Origin: Cylindrotheca closterium | Taxonomy: Eukaryota; Bacillariophyta; Bacillariophyceae; Bacillariales; Bacillariaceae | Assembly: GCA_933822405.4 (NCBI GenBank) | Contig: CAKOGP040002413.1 | Coordinates: 1-64,000, forward strand | Direction of reading: 5' to 3' | Length of the DNA: 64,000 nucleotides | Part shown: positions 11,380-21,642 of the stretch, in pieces | Numbering within the stretch: the stretch's first letter is position 1 | How the letters are laid out: the number at the start of each line of letters is the position of its first letter | Program-made: the position numbers and the translations under genes | Notes under the pieces: model-generated | Database searches by the model: none | Told to the model about the DNA's origin: nothing | What the model saw: the letters and a program-made list of their open reading frames with translations, nothing else

Positions 11380-11718
11380 ATGAGAGCTGTTGGCCATCCT
11401 GGGTCAACTTTGAGCATGACACCATGGCAAGAATGTGTGCAAATCATTTGCAACCTGAGGCGAAGAGACAACAAGAAACTTCAACGACAAAAGCGCGTAT
11501 TGGAAGGACAATCTGAGGCAGTTGAATTCCTTGGAACAGATGGAAAATCCATGTATGATGGCACTATCGCAAAGGGATTCTTATTTGATTACCTTGCTGA
11601 CAAGCCAGAACCAAGGACCACTCACAATTCATTTTGTATCTTGGATGATGACGACGAATTTGAATTTGTTCCTGAAGTCGGCTGGGATACCAACTGGTCT
11701 ACCCAGCTTGCAAATTAA
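11380..11718 (+). CDS. hypothetical small protein
   Basis: Open frame of 112 residues from an ATG in good context (ccaccATGA). It has a basic segment (RRRDNKKLQRQKR) followed by an acidic C-terminal stretch (DDDDEFEFVPEVGWDTNW). No family recognised. The tryptophan-flanked start (TPWQECVQIICNLRRRD) resembles a short helix such as those found in small diatom proteins, but this is only an impression. It could be a real gene or chance; expression evidence would decide. Confidence 0.35.
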   Translation: MRAVGHPGSTLSMTPWQECVQIICNLRRRDNKKLQRQKRVLEGQSEAVEFLGTDGKSMYDGTIAKGFLFDYLADKPEPRTTHNSFCILDDDDEFEFVPEVGWDTNWSTQLAN

Positions 11719-12309
11719 AAGTACACAGGGCTAACACGCCTTGTGCACTACATGATTAGACCTCTGAATCAATAATTGTGAAATTAACAACAATGGGTGA
11801 CAGATGCGGCGAGATTCGAATGGAAATGTAGTTGAGGGAGTACTCCAATGATGTACAAGAACCAATTTCTCTCCAAAGTCGGATGATGCTGGTCAAGTGG
11901 ACCAGCGGACACCTCAGAGGTTGGTGAAGCCATTGTAGCTATGACGATCGATGCACCTCAATGGATGAACAAGCGGACGACAATCGTGAGTGCGTCCGAA
12001 TTTAATCAGGATGTACGTCGCATCAGGATTAATGAGAACCAAAAGTAAATAGACATTACCCAATTTGAATAGTTTGCTTGGTGTTGTACTATTAAATACT
12101 GTATGATTTCAAATTTCAGATTGGGATGCTGTACCGGTGTAGTGGCTAGTCGTGCAGCAGACGGGGGTCGGCTGGCCCGGATTCTTCGATTCTTCGATTG
12201 ATTGATTCGTTCGACTTCAATCGCGCCAAAAAAATTACAGCAATTTTCAAATTGCCAAATTCCCCTTCTTCGAACGTCGTTATTTACAAGACTGCTGCAT
12301 TCCATCAGC
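11719..12309. other. intergenic region
   Basis: No gene supported. The minus-strand open frame here overlaps the Eco1 coding region and is its shadow. The region immediately before 12310 should carry the Eco1 5' UTR. Confidence 0.4.
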
Positions 12310-13372
12310 ATGAAGGCTCGAAAGCGTCCAAGACCAGCTTTCCAAGGCCATACTATATGCGAGGTATCTACTGAAACACCACAAAAACAGCTCTCCATTC
12401 GATCTTTCTTTGGCCAAAAGCAGGTCAGCAACATACAAGTCACACCAAGAACGCCGCTTCCTTGTTCCAGGCCACTCGAAACACCTCCTACTGCCGAAGT
12501 CACAGTCCAGGACACTCCCCCATCATCAGATGAGTCACCAGTGAAGGATATCAATGTCACTAGTAACAACACCAATACGATTAGGAACAAAAACGACAAT
12601 AAAAACAAAAAGCGTCGGTTAGCACAAGTCTTTATCGATTGCGGACAAAAGAACTTTGGTCAAGTCGTCTGTCCACAATGTGGGACTCTCTACGTTCCTG
12701 GAATAGCTGAAGATGAAAAAATGCACAAGCAAGTCTGTGAACAAATATCACAAGGGGTCGCTTGGGGTTCTACTGCCAACTGCAAGATAATAAATCGAAA
12801 TTCTCATGCCAAGTCTTCGATTGTTCAAATCCGACCATCCGAGATCACGAAGCACAGATCAAGACTAGAAAAAATCTTGCGCATTGTCGAAAAAGACTTG
12901 GGAATGCACGCAAATTCATCCAATGTTATGATTACTACAAACGGGGGCACCATCTTCTTGTACCTGCAAGACCAAAAAGTTGTGGGGTACTTGGCGGTAA
13001 ATTCGATTTCTACTGCCTATCGAATGTTGAATTTGTACGAGCGGGACACCAAACCAATGTCCTGTATGCTGGGAGTTGCAGTCTTGTGGACCCACCCTCG
13101 TGCCCGAAAGCAAGGTAAGCATCTGGAAGGAAAGTTTTTTTTGGAATTGGAAAAACAACAACATTGACACTGACACTTGCTACCGGTACTCGGTTCCAAT
13201 CATTTTTTCCCTAGGCATTGCCATTAAACTAGTAGATGCAGCGAGGGAGAATGCTGTCTTTGGAATCGTTGTTGCAAAATCAAAATTGGCATTTTCCAGT
13301 CCGACCGAAGCGGGATGGAGGTTTGCCAAGAATTATTGCGGGAATGACGAACCACTATTCTATGAGTTTTAG
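12310..13372 (+). CDS. ECO1: sister-chromatid cohesion N-acetyltransferase Eco1/ESCO
   Basis: Predicted to acetylate cohesin Smc3 during S phase and so establish sister-chromatid cohesion. Exons 12310-13114 and 13215-13372 join in phase 1 to 320 residues. A PCNA-interacting box QLSIRSFF lies near residue 25, tying the enzyme to replication forks. A Ser/Pro/Asn-rich linker follows, then a zinc-finger segment (CPQCGTLYV…EDEKMHKQVC), here with C-C-H-C ligands where most relatives have C-C-H-H. The acetyltransferase domain (~205-320) shows GVAVLWTHPRARKQG (split by the intron), IAIKLVDAAREN, LAFSSPTEAGWRFAKNY and the terminal FYEF, which match the ESCO C-terminus. The ATG at 12310 is the first in frame; upstream in-frame codons lack ATG. 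Confidence 0.93.
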
Positions 13373-13588
13373 ATACCAAAACGGAGATACTAGTAAGGGT
13401 TCGTTTTGAATCATTGAAATCATGATTGCAGTACTGCAGACAAACTTCTTCTTCCCTTTTGGGACCAAAATCCCATCACGATTACGGGGGGAAAGTTCCA
13501 TTGCTTGTAATATCCTTATTTCTTCTCCTCTAATCAATCATGCATGAATCATCCATCAGGCAGTTGTATATTCCTAGTGCAGATTTTC

Positions 13589-15388
13589 TCAAAATTGAAT
13601 ATAATGCGGTGAACCATACCGCAAATCCTTCAGCGACAATTGGTCGTCCTTGTGTGTATCCAAAACGTCAAAAAGCAAATCGATCTCGTCTGTGGTGATA
13701 GAGTGCGACCGACGAGCCTCCAACATTAATTCTCGAAGGTCAGCCTTACTTAAACTTTTCTTGCCTTGCATCATTTCCTTGACGACATAATCCAAAGCTG
13801 CCGTATCGGATAGAGCATTGGAGAGTGTCTCATTTTCGGCCATTCGTGCGGCAGCCAATTGCTGCATGGCACCCTTACGGATGAAACTTAGGTACATTCC
13901 CGCCACCATGAACGCAAAGATGGTGGATCCTCCTGTGACCATAACAAAGGCAATCTGCGATTCCTCGATTCCAGAAACCAAGTTCATTCCAAAGAGACCG
14001 GCAATCGTAGTGATCATACCGGTACTCACTCCCACAATTCCAATGTGAACGTTCATGCGCACAAGACGATTGCGATACCCGGCGAGTGCCAAGGTGACGA
14101 ATTCTTGTTTGGATTGGACGCGGCCCAACAGATAGTCAATTTCGTGCTGCAGGTTACTCAATTGACGTGCGTAAATGCCCACCAACATTTCGACGTTTTG
14201 ATGCCGTTCTAGATCAACTGGGACTCCGCTATCTATGGCAGCAGCTTGCTCTGTGAGAAGGAGTTGGATCATTTCTTCGTCATCGTTGAGTAAACTTTCG
14301 AGACACTCTAGAGATTTCTTGACTTCCATTTCAAAACTCTGAAGGGAATCTTTGAGAGGAACCAATTGTTGCACTCCACCCTGTTCGCTAAATACCTCCT
14401 CTCCTACCCGAGTCAGGAATCCTTCAACAATGGGTTCAAAGAGAGCAATCCTTCGAAAGTAGGTATCCACTGTATCTTTCAAAACTGCTTCTAGAAAAAT
14501 AAGCTCAGGAGGATCGACTGGTGTGGTCATTGTTTCAGAATTTGCCGCGCTTTGTTGGAAGGCTCTGCTTAGATCTTCGGCAAAACTTTTGGCAACCTTG
14601 GCATGGGCATCCAAAATGAAAACACTATCTCGACTACAGACTGCCCGAATGTTGCCAAAGCTCAATAGAATGCTGTCGACACGAGGCAAAATAGCAGTTA
14701 GAGGTCGTTGATTCATAATTTGCGGTCGGTTGCGTTGCCAGAGAGAAGAAGACGCAGCGGAGTAGGAATCATTGCCCTCTAGTGTGATTTTCTTGCTGTC
14801 TTCCACCTCTTCGTTGTCACTGTCGCTTTCATTGTCGTACTCGTCACGTTCACCACCAACCACTCCAATTCGTTGCATTGGACTTTGGTTTTGTCGCGGT
14901 GTAAGGTCCAACGATACTAAATCACGTGGTAGGATGCAGGTTTGCTTCAAAATTTCTGACGGTGGTAAATTGACAGAATCCATACTTCCATCGGAGCAAT
15001 TGATACGAGCCACCTTGAAGGATTCCGCGTCCGCGTCCATGGTGGACGTAGCTATACCAATAGTGGAAAAGGAACGTTTGGATAGCACGGAAGAATTTGA
15101 CAAGAATGCAGCGAATGTTGGGGACACTATTGACAGTGGTGATAGGGACCGTCTGGAAATATCAGAAGTCAAACCAGACGAATTCTGCATGCTTGTGGGA
15201 AACGATGGAATCATCGTCATCATCATCGTTTTTTGGTGTGTGTGGGCTTGCTCCTGCAGCCATCTTTTCTCTTCTGGTTGACGCGACGAGAACGCATCTT
15301 CCAATTTAATAGACATCGATGGTTGGGTACGTCTTCGACCTTGACGGGCGACCGCGGTTGCCCGTTGTATCGTCCTCAAGCGGACCAT
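13589..15388 (-). CDS. CorA/Mrs2-type Mg2+ channel with EF-hand-like tail
   Basis: Predicted pentameric magnesium channel, probably in the mitochondrial inner membrane. The ATG at 15388 has a strong context (caccATGG) and opens a 599-residue protein. Its first 24 residues are rich in Arg/Thr/Ala with no acidic residues, as in a mitochondrial presequence. The open frame extends upstream to 15673, but that part looks like UTR. The long helical region (~270-480) leads to the pore helix with AGLFGMN, the signature GMN motif, followed by a second membrane helix (IAFVMVTGGSTIFAFMVAG). After the second helix is an extension ending in DVLDTHKDDQLSLKD, which resembles an EF-hand loop, preceded by LSKADLRELMLEARRS. 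This tail is not standard for CorA/Mrs2. Confidence 0.88.
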   Translation of the reverse strand: MVRLRTIQRATAVARQGRRRTQPSMSIKLEDAFSSRQPEEKRWLQEQAHTHQKTMMMTMIPSFPTSMQNSSGLTSDISRRSLSPLSIVSPTFAAFLSNSSVLSKRSFSTIGIATSTMDADAESFKVARINCSDGSMDSVNLPPSEILKQTCILPRDLVSLDLTPRQNQSPMQRIGVVGGERDEYDNESDSDNEEVEDSKKITLEGNDSYSAASSSLWQRNRPQIMNQRPLTAILPRVDSILLSFGNIRAVCSRDSVFILDAHAKVAKSFAEDLSRAFQQSAANSETMTTPVDPPELIFLEAVLKDTVDTYFRRIALFEPIVEGFLTRVGEEVFSEQGGVQQLVPLKDSLQSFEMEVKKSLECLESLLNDDEEMIQLLLTEQAAAIDSGVPVDLERHQNVEMLVGIYARQLSNLQHEIDYLLGRVQSKQEFVTLALAGYRNRLVRMNVHIGIVGVSTGMITTIAGLFGMNLVSGIEESQIAFVMVTGGSTIFAFMVAGMYLSFIRKGAMQQLAAARMAENETLSNALSDTAALDYVVKEMMQGKKSLSKADLRELMLEARRSHSITTDEIDLLFDVLDTHKDDQLSLKDLRYGSPHYIQF

Positions 15389-15693
15389 GGTGTGTTGTGT
15401 GATGAGTAAAAGAATGAGGTTCGAAAGTATGAGCAATACAGTACAGTAGCATGAAATCCTGTTGGTCATAATTCCCAAATTCTGCCAGATTAAGGGTTGT
15501 AATGGGGGAGCTATGGCGACATCGTAAGTATGCGGTAGTATTCTAACGATAGTCGGTTTACGGTTGTACGTGATCCCCCAGAATGAAACTTCGTTTCTTG
15601 GAAAAATTCTGACGCATTTCCGAAAATGACAACCGGAACACCACGATCTCTGTCCAATAGTAAACAAATTCAAGTGTTGGGCATCCGGCTACG

Positions 15694-16638
15694 ATGATGC
15701 TTGCATCAAAGATCAGATGGCATATCTGTTGTGTAATTGGAATACTGCTCTCGAGCTTGTACGTGACAGCATTTGACCTTGCATCCAGACTAGCCAAAGA
15801 ACATCCACCACAAAACATGGTGTCTAACCTTGGGAATCCGCTAGATTCACGACGTCGATTCTTGCACGTGGCAGCATTTGACCTTCCATTGAGACCAGCC
15901 AATGAACATCCACCACAAAACATAGCAAAGAACCGTGGGAGTCCGCTTGATTCGCGACGTCAGTTCTTGGCATCTTCTTCTTCAAAGGCCGCTTCTTTTA
16001 TTGGGCTTTCGCTTCTATCAGGTTCAACGCCAGCATTGGCAGCACAAGATTCCGTGCAGGTGACAGCAGAAGAACTGGACGAAATCTACAGAGAAGAACA
16101 AATGCAAGACGGCAACAATCCCCCTCTACCTGATGTACCGGCAGCTCCTGAAGAGAAATCAGGATTAGTAGTGTTGAGGGTAGCGGAGGTAGCACAATTC
16201 CAGGAAAAGATCTTGCGATCAATTGTGCAGGGAGATCTGGAGGGAGTGAAAGTAGCTCCATTGCAGTTTTCATTTGGTACCAGAATCTTGCTCAAGAATT
16301 CCAATTTGGATGGGAATATGAAACTGATGATTGCCGAAGAGATTCCGAGATCGAAACGGAAAGAGGCTGCACGGAATGCTAGTAACAGTATGAACATATT
16401 GCAAGATATCATCACCTTTTCGAATTCAATCCAGAGAGACTTTGAACCCAAAGAAATGTTACTGTTGGCCGACATGTATAAGGCTCTCAGAATCAACTTA
16501 AATCAGCTATATGAGTATTTGCCGCAAAATGAAAAGGACAAATACTACGGCTACTTCGTCGCTGTCACCGAATATGAGAAAAAGATCGCGGAGGGCGTCT
16601 ACAACCCAGACATTGATGGTATATTGAAGTTCGACTGA
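15694..16638 (+). CDS. thylakoid-lumen protein, PsbQ-like (duplicated targeting segment)
   Basis: 314-residue protein. Residues ~8-26 form a signal peptide ([12 protein letters not shown] before F), as needed for complex plastids. Residues ~24-93 consist of two tandem copies of a 35-residue segment (starting VTAFDL / VAAFDL and ending DSRRRFLH / DSRRQFLA). The second copy continues into a twin-arginine lumen signal: SRRQFL, hydrophobic [10 protein letters not shown], then TPALAAQ. The mature part (~116-314) is helical, with conserved-looking [18 protein letters not shown] and a C-terminal [18 protein letters not shown]. The size, lumen targeting and helical character fit a PsbQ-like or related lumen protein, but the family assignment is an inference. 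It may instead be a diatom-specific lumen protein. It shares its upstream region with the CorA gene. Confidence 0.7.
   Translation: MMLASKIRWHICCVIGILLSSLYVTAFDLASRLAKEHPPQNMVSNLGNPLDSRRRFLHVAAFDLPLRPANEHPPQNIAKNRGSPLDSRRQFLASSSSKAASFIGLSLLSGSTPALAAQDSVQVTAEELDEIYREEQMQDGNNPPLPDVPAAPEEKSGLVVLRVAEVAQFQEKILRSIVQGDLEGVKVAPLQFSFGTRILLKNSNLDGNMKLMIAEEIPRSKRKEAARNASNSMNILQDIITFSNSIQRDFEPKEMLLLADMYKALRINLNQLYEYLPQNEKDKYYGYFVAVTEYEKKIAEGVYNPDIDGILKFD
15763..15972 (+). repeat. 105-bp tandem duplication inside the plastid-targeting region
   Basis: Two direct copies, 15763-15867 and 15868-15972, each encode 35 residues. The second copy differs at many third positions and at about a third of residues, so the duplication is old and still in frame. 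The copies share gcatttgacctt and aacatccaccacaaaacat exactly. Confidence 0.85.
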
Positions 16639-16872
16639 AAAAAGACGATTCCACAATGACGGCTCCTCTCTCCTTCAAGTTGCAGCCGTCAAATCGTCGG
16701 TGGCAAGCACTTGCAACTGCTCTTTCTCTTCTTGGCATGTTCTCTTGTTCTCCTGTCCACCTACCTAAATGCCGAGGAATGCTGTATATTTTAATTCTTT
16801 TCCTAGCCTCTGCTCTTCTCGTGCACCATTCTGTCTATTTTAGGTGCTGCATACAAAAGAACCATAATCCTA

Positions 16873-18393
16873 CTATGCAGCTGCGACAAGAAGCTTTTCC
16901 TCGTCCTCCATGTCATCATCTTCTTTGTTGGACGTAGGTGTCAGCAATACCGGCACCTCGAGCGATTCTGCAGCTGCAGCATTCCTTTCCGCCAAGAACG
17001 GAGCAATGGCCAGCTCACTCCACTCATACAGCTGTTGTTGGCCTTTTAGGTTCATGCGACACTCGTAAGAAGTTTTTTGAAAAATCGGCCCATCACCTTC
17101 TCCATCGTTGTGCCCCCATCGTTGCAACAACAGTACAATGTAGGATGCAAAGACCATGACCCATTTTTCGCGATCAAAACACCGGCTCAGGAAAGTCATG
17201 ACTGAGTTCGGGCGATCGTTGTTCTGAGGGAAGACAGTGTCAAAGACTCTACTATTACCCAGCATTCGGGAACCGTCCATCACTCCTGCAGCCTTCAAAT
17301 CCTCAGTGGGCAATAACATGGCATCCAAGATCGAGCGGAGCGCTGGACCTGCCACTTCGTCCACTTTTGGTTGGGGAGAAAATGCAAATTTTGCCAACAA
17401 CTGTGTCGCCTCTTTGTTGCCTCCAGCAATTCCCGTTGCAGCCCAAGATGGACAAGCACACGTAGCTTCGATCACCCCCAGGCGATTTAGAGTCGCAGCG
17501 TGCCAAAGTTGTGCCAACTTCGAGTTTCCATAGGCTACTGCAACATGATTTGGCAACCGACTGTTTCCACTTCTGCTAGCTGCCGGACCAAAGTCACGGA
17601 CACTTTTGTAGTTATTGAAGCTTTCCTTAAGGCCTTTTAACGACGGAGTTACCAGTCCCGATCCATCGGCACCCATGTGCAATCCAGAAGTGATATGAAC
17701 AACTCGTCCATTTGCTTTATCCATCTTAGTCAACAGCTTTTCCACCAGAAGATGGTGACTCAAATAGTTGATCTGAAATAATTTATCGTAGCCCTGTTTT
17801 GAACTTGAAGCAAGCTCGACATTGTCATCTCCAAACATGTAGGCAACCCCAGCATTACACACCATAATGTCAATATGTGAGACTTGATCCTGAATCCAAT
17901 CGGCTGCCTCACTCACGGACGACATGTCCTGGAAATCCGCCACTATAGTCTTCACACGATCTGGGTACTTGTCTTGCAATTCTAAAAGGCCCTCTTCTTG
18001 ATAGTCCATTGCTACTATCAATCCACCCATGGCTACAATTGCCTCGCAAAGAGCCAATCCAATCCCTCCTACAGCTCCAGTGACCACAACCACAAAATTC
18101 TCGCGCAATCCACGCTTTTCAATCATGCACTCTAGATATGCTCGTGAAACGCCGCTTGGTTGCTTGGATTCAAGCAAACTCTCGATGGATTCGACCAAGC
18201 TGGCTTTCCTGCGAATTAGGTCTTTCTGGTTACATTGACGACGGGGTGATGATTTCCATTTGGAATGACGGGACGACCGAGTTTCAAATTTCCTTTTATG
18301 TGAGGAGTTGTTGCCTGCAGTAGGAACAAAGCCATATGCTATGCCATTGATAATGGTGATGACAAGGAAAAGGAGTATCCTAGAAAGAACCAT
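16873..18393 (-). CDS. short-chain dehydrogenase/reductase with signal peptide
   Basis: Predicted NAD(P)-dependent oxidoreductase; the substrate cannot be told. It has 506 residues. The N-terminus is a signal peptide (ILLFLVITIINGIAYGF), so the protein enters the ER or, with the following basic Ser/Arg-rich region, the plastid. The Rossmann fold carries TGAVGGIG (~106), DYQEEG in the strand-2 position, CNAGVAY (the NAG motif) and the active-site YGNSK. Ser of ITSGLHMG precedes it as the likely catalytic serine. After the SDR core (~100-370), the C-terminal ~130 residues include a segment resembling a membrane-associated helix (WVMVFASYIVLLLQRW) and an acidic end. The length and arrangement resemble protochlorophyllide-reductase/retinol-dehydrogenase-like SDRs, but specific identity is not supported. 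It converges with the PsbQ-like gene. Confidence 0.85.
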   Translation of the reverse strand: MVLSRILLFLVITIINGIAYGFVPTAGNNSSHKRKFETRSSRHSKWKSSPRRQCNQKDLIRRKASLVESIESLLESKQPSGVSRAYLECMIEKRGLRENFVVVVTGAVGGIGLALCEAIVAMGGLIVAMDYQEEGLLELQDKYPDRVKTIVADFQDMSSVSEAADWIQDQVSHIDIMVCNAGVAYMFGDDNVELASSSKQGYDKLFQINYLSHHLLVEKLLTKMDKANGRVVHITSGLHMGADGSGLVTPSLKGLKESFNNYKSVRDFGPAASRSGNSRLPNHVAVAYGNSKLAQLWHAATLNRLGVIEATCACPSWAATGIAGGNKEATQLLAKFAFSPQPKVDEVAGPALRSILDAMLLPTEDLKAAGVMDGSRMLGNSRVFDTVFPQNNDRPNSVMTFLSRCFDREKWVMVFASYIVLLLQRWGHNDGEGDGPIFQKTSYECRMNLKGQQQLYEWSELAIAPFLAERNAAAAESLEVPVLLTPTSNKEDDDMEDEEKLLVAAA

Positions 18394-18772
18394 ATTTCAT
18401 CTTCTATTTTCACGACGAAACTGGAAACGATAACAGGGTAGTACTGGTAAATGCAAATGCCAATGAGTACTCGTACTGTAGCAGATGATTCAAAGAGTGG
18501 TACGACACGATATTTTGGATTTTCGAATGGTTTCTCATCGGGGATGGTCAGCCTTGAACATGGCTTGAGTCCCCCAAATTTAACGAATGAATCTTTTTGG
18601 TACAGGAAGACGGAGTAGTTCGCATACTGCATACCCACCGGCAGCTGTCTAATACCTGGTCATCAAACAGATACTCTTCTAGAGATCACTTTGTAATATA
18701 GTATTATTTATTTGACATTTTTAGAATTGTTTTGGTTGGACGCAGAGAAGAAATGGTTTGGTTGATTCTTGC
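18394..18772. other. intergenic region
   Basis: AT-rich, with a GTAC-rich cluster around 18440-18482. No gene seen. Confidence 0.4.
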
Positions 18773-20371
18773 TTAGCAAAGCTTGCGGCAGATTCCCTGG
18801 AGCTCGGGAGTGGAGAACTGTGATGCGAGATCGTATCCAAATTCCGCCACATCTCCCACTACCATCGATCCATCGGGGCAGTTCATCTCAATTCTATTGA
18901 ACACAGTCGAGCTGTCAGTCTTGGAGACATCGGCCGTGAGATTCATTGTTGAACAATCGTCACAATGCCACCACTTTTCTTCGGTCCAAAAGGGCATTTC
19001 GTTGCAACTGAAGTATGGTGTAATGGCTGGATATGGAATAGTTTCTCCATCGCTCTGACTGAGTTGAACACCAAAGTAAGCGAGTGACCCTGCAATAACA
19101 GTAGCAACCAAGAATCGGAATGTGAAGCCGCGGCACTTGGTTCCAAGTCCTTTCCCTTTTCCAAAGAAATGGAGTGGCAAGCGTTCGAGAATAACAACCC
19201 CGACAAGCAAACCGTAGATCCAGCCTCCCATGTGGACAAGATTATCAATGTAGGGCATGAGACCGATGATCCAATTAATGACCATTTCCAAGAGCATCCA
19301 AAAGAAACACTTCCATTTGATGCAGCACCTAGACACGCCAGGGTGATCCCGAAAGACGAGGAACATCAAGTTCCAGTTGACAATAATGTCCGCCATAGAT
19401 GCTCCAATGAGACCAAAGACAGCTCCAGAAGCACCAAGCGAAGTGACACCAGGGTTAAAAAGTGCCGAACACACAAAGCCAGCAACGGCAGGAATGAAAT
19501 AGACAAGGAACAGAACCGACGTCCCATGGTTGATTTCAATCATGCGCCCAAAGAAAAAAATACACAAGTCATTAACGAGGAAATGGATGATTCCACTATG
19601 GAGGAATGCTGCAGAAAGCAATCGCCACCATGATCCGCTCTCGATCATATCTTTGGCCCTCATACCACCAGCGTCAAAGAGACTCTTGGCTGGTGGACCA
19701 AACAAAGGATTCTCCTTGAGTGGAGCAAAGGCCCAACCGCTCACATAGAATTGGTACACCATCATACAACAGTGGGAGATCAAAATGAGATAAGTCAAGT
19801 AGGGATGCTTCCAACTCTTCTGCTTTCGCTTTTTCTCAAAGTCTTCCCAACTGACATATGGCTCTCCATTTTCGCGGCGCCATGCAGCGTCTTCGGCCCA
19901 TTGAATGTCGGCTCGGATATCAGCAAGGTGATTGAAGATTTCCAAGGAAGAGATCAATTGAGGGCGTTTGCCCTTTCGAGCACGCTCCGACTGAGCAAAC
20001 TGAAAGTCACGGGCACGGCGTCCCAAACGAAGGTCCAAACTGGACTCACCATTGGCACGAAGAGCGTCCAAAAGGGCTTTTGCTTGATCCCTGGGTTTTT
20101 CGTCCTCTTCGGTTTTGTCGTCGGATGATTCCTTGGCTTTGTCAGCATCGTTCGAGTCGTTTGACATTTCAGTGCCCCTTTCAAGGTCGGTGGAGTTCTC
20201 GGTAAGATCGTCTACAGCGTAATCCAGCTTGATATCAACGAGAGGATCATCGTTGTTGGTCCATTCATGGTGGTTGATTTCAGGTTGGACGTGCTCAACG
20301 TCGACGTTGACGGTGCCAGTAGAGGAATTCTCGTCGTTGCCATCGATGGAGGACTCTTCGGGTGCCTTCAT
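18773..20371 (-). CDS. rhomboid-family intramembrane serine protease
   Basis: Predicted to cleave transmembrane substrates within the membrane. From the ATG at 20371 (aaccATGA) the protein has 532 residues; the frame also stays open to an ATG at 20446. The first ~200 residues are acidic and cytosolic. The rhomboid core (~205-420) has WWRLLSAAFLHSGIIHFLVN after the first helix, the catalytic serine in GASGAVFG and the partner histidine in LVHMGGWIYG. Both catalytic residues are therefore present, unlike inactive iRhoms. A Cys-rich C-terminal domain follows the last helix (SCNEMPFWTEEKWWHCDDC), with a possible disulfide-bonded lumenal fold. Diatom and plant-like relatives have the same layout; the substrate is unknown. 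Confidence 0.9.
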   Translation of the reverse strand: MKAPEESSIDGNDENSSTGTVNVDVEHVQPEINHHEWTNNDDPLVDIKLDYAVDDLTENSTDLERGTEMSNDSNDADKAKESSDDKTEEDEKPRDQAKALLDALRANGESSLDLRLGRRARDFQFAQSERARKGKRPQLISSLEIFNHLADIRADIQWAEDAAWRRENGEPYVSWEDFEKKRKQKSWKHPYLTYLILISHCCMMVYQFYVSGWAFAPLKENPLFGPPAKSLFDAGGMRAKDMIESGSWWRLLSAAFLHSGIIHFLVNDLCIFFFGRMIEINHGTSVLFLVYFIPAVAGFVCSALFNPGVTSLGASGAVFGLIGASMADIIVNWNLMFLVFRDHPGVSRCCIKWKCFFWMLLEMVINWIIGLMPYIDNLVHMGGWIYGLLVGVVILERLPLHFFGKGKGLGTKCRGFTFRFLVATVIAGSLAYFGVQLSQSDGETIPYPAITPYFSCNEMPFWTEEKWWHCDDCSTMNLTADVSKTDSSTVFNRIEMNCPDGSMVVGDVAEFGYDLASQFSTPELQGICRKLC

Positions 20372-20783
20372 GGTTGCAAGTTGGTAAAGGTTATTAGACG
20401 GAGAAATCACGATGCAATTTTGCTGTTGCACAGAAAGTGAGAACAAACTGAAGATGAAATTGGAAAATCAAATCATCTTGCAGCGTGGGAGGTTTCTCAT
20501 CCGTTTTCTCTACGAAGATTCGTAGTGTACTAATGTATTGCCAACGGGCATCGTGTGGGGAGTTTGCAACAGAACAGAAACCGTCAAACCAGTTTGATGT
20601 GGTGTGGTATGTGTGTGTGGTTTTGGATTTTTGAGTCGTGGATTCAGGATCGCGTACGTCTGTCGTCCGATATTTGGTTCGTTCTAGTCGAAACGAAGAA
20701 TTTGAATTCGAGCAAAGCGACGACTTTCAACTGTGGATGACAATGACAAATGACAAACCCGCCAGCAAGAGTTCAACAGAATA
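20372..20783. other. bidirectional upstream region
   Basis: Separates the divergent rhomboid (-) and ABHD17-like (+) genes. No open frame of note and no recognised regulatory box. Confidence 0.4.
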
Positions 20784-21560
20784 ATGGGAGCTCTCGTTTC
20801 TGCCATTGCGTTTCCACATCCTCCAAAAGACTACAGCGAAGATGAATTGCGATCTCGTCCTGATCTGAAATTTATTGTGACAACGTCTGGAATCAAGATT
20901 CCAGCAATTCACATTCAGAATCCTGGAGCCAAGTTCACAATCATCTACAGCCACGGAAATGCAGAAGATGTTGGGATTAGTTTGTACTACCTGGACGTCG
21001 TGTCTCATGTTTTGAAGGCATCTTTGATTGCCTATGAGTATCCAGGTTATTCGATATCTGAAGGTGAACCATCTGAAAATAATTGCTACGAAGCCATCAA
21101 TGCTGCCTACAAGTACGCGACAGAAACTGCCAAGCTTCAACCATCTCAAATTGCCCTCTTTGGAAGATCATTAGGGACAGGGCCAACGGTAGACCTTTGT
21201 TCACGGTGTCCTGATATTGGTGGATGCATATTACAATCTCCTCTGGAAAGTGGCATTCGATGTTTCATTGGTGTTTGTTCGTCCTATAGTCTTTACCCAC
21301 TAGACATTTTCAGGAATTACTCCAAAATTGAAGACATCAAGTGCCCTGTGTTTATCATGCATGGAGAAGATGACAAGGTCGTTCCCTGCAGCAATGGAAA
21401 AGCACTTTATGCACAGCTACAAGAGAGATCATTTCACGAGTCCGTGGCGTACCCGCCGGTATGGATTCCTGGCAGAGGTCACAACGACATGCCACAAGAT
21501 TTATGTTTAGATCATTCAAGGAAGTTTTTGGAGTTTTTGGAAAGACGACAAAAGAGCTAA
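20784..21560 (+). CDS. alpha/beta hydrolase, ABHD17/FAM108-like
   Basis: 258 residues from ATG to stop without introns. Family members are serine hydrolases, and in animals ABHD17 proteins remove palmitate from membrane-bound proteins. The fold shows the oxyanion strand IIYSHGNAEDVG, YEYPGYSISEGEPSE, the nucleophile elbow FGRSLGTGP (Ser), the acidic residue in IMHGEDDKVVP (Asp) and the catalytic histidine in PGRGHNDM. A complete Ser-Asp-His triad is therefore visible. The N-terminus MGALVSA could be myristoylated, whereas animal ABHD17 proteins use an N-terminal cysteine cluster; no such cluster is present here. It converges with the enoyl-CoA isomerase gene with about 80 bp between stops. 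Confidence 0.9.
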   Translation: MGALVSAIAFPHPPKDYSEDELRSRPDLKFIVTTSGIKIPAIHIQNPGAKFTIIYSHGNAEDVGISLYYLDVVSHVLKASLIAYEYPGYSISEGEPSENNCYEAINAAYKYATETAKLQPSQIALFGRSLGTGPTVDLCSRCPDIGGCILQSPLESGIRCFIGVCSSYSLYPLDIFRNYSKIEDIKCPVFIMHGEDDKVVPCSNGKALYAQLQERSFHESVAYPPVWIPGRGHNDMPQDLCLDHSRKFLEFLERRQKS

Positions 21561-21642
21561 GCTAGTGGAGTACTGTGTTATGGAAACCGCCGAGAGACTG
21601 CGCACCAAATCCTCTGTTTGTTAAAAGTCAATATCAGCCTCC

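Noticed and set aside
15389..15673. Upstream in-frame extension of the CorA gene
   Set aside because: The later ATG at 15388 has better context and a presequence. The extension overlaps the shared upstream region of the PsbQ-like gene.
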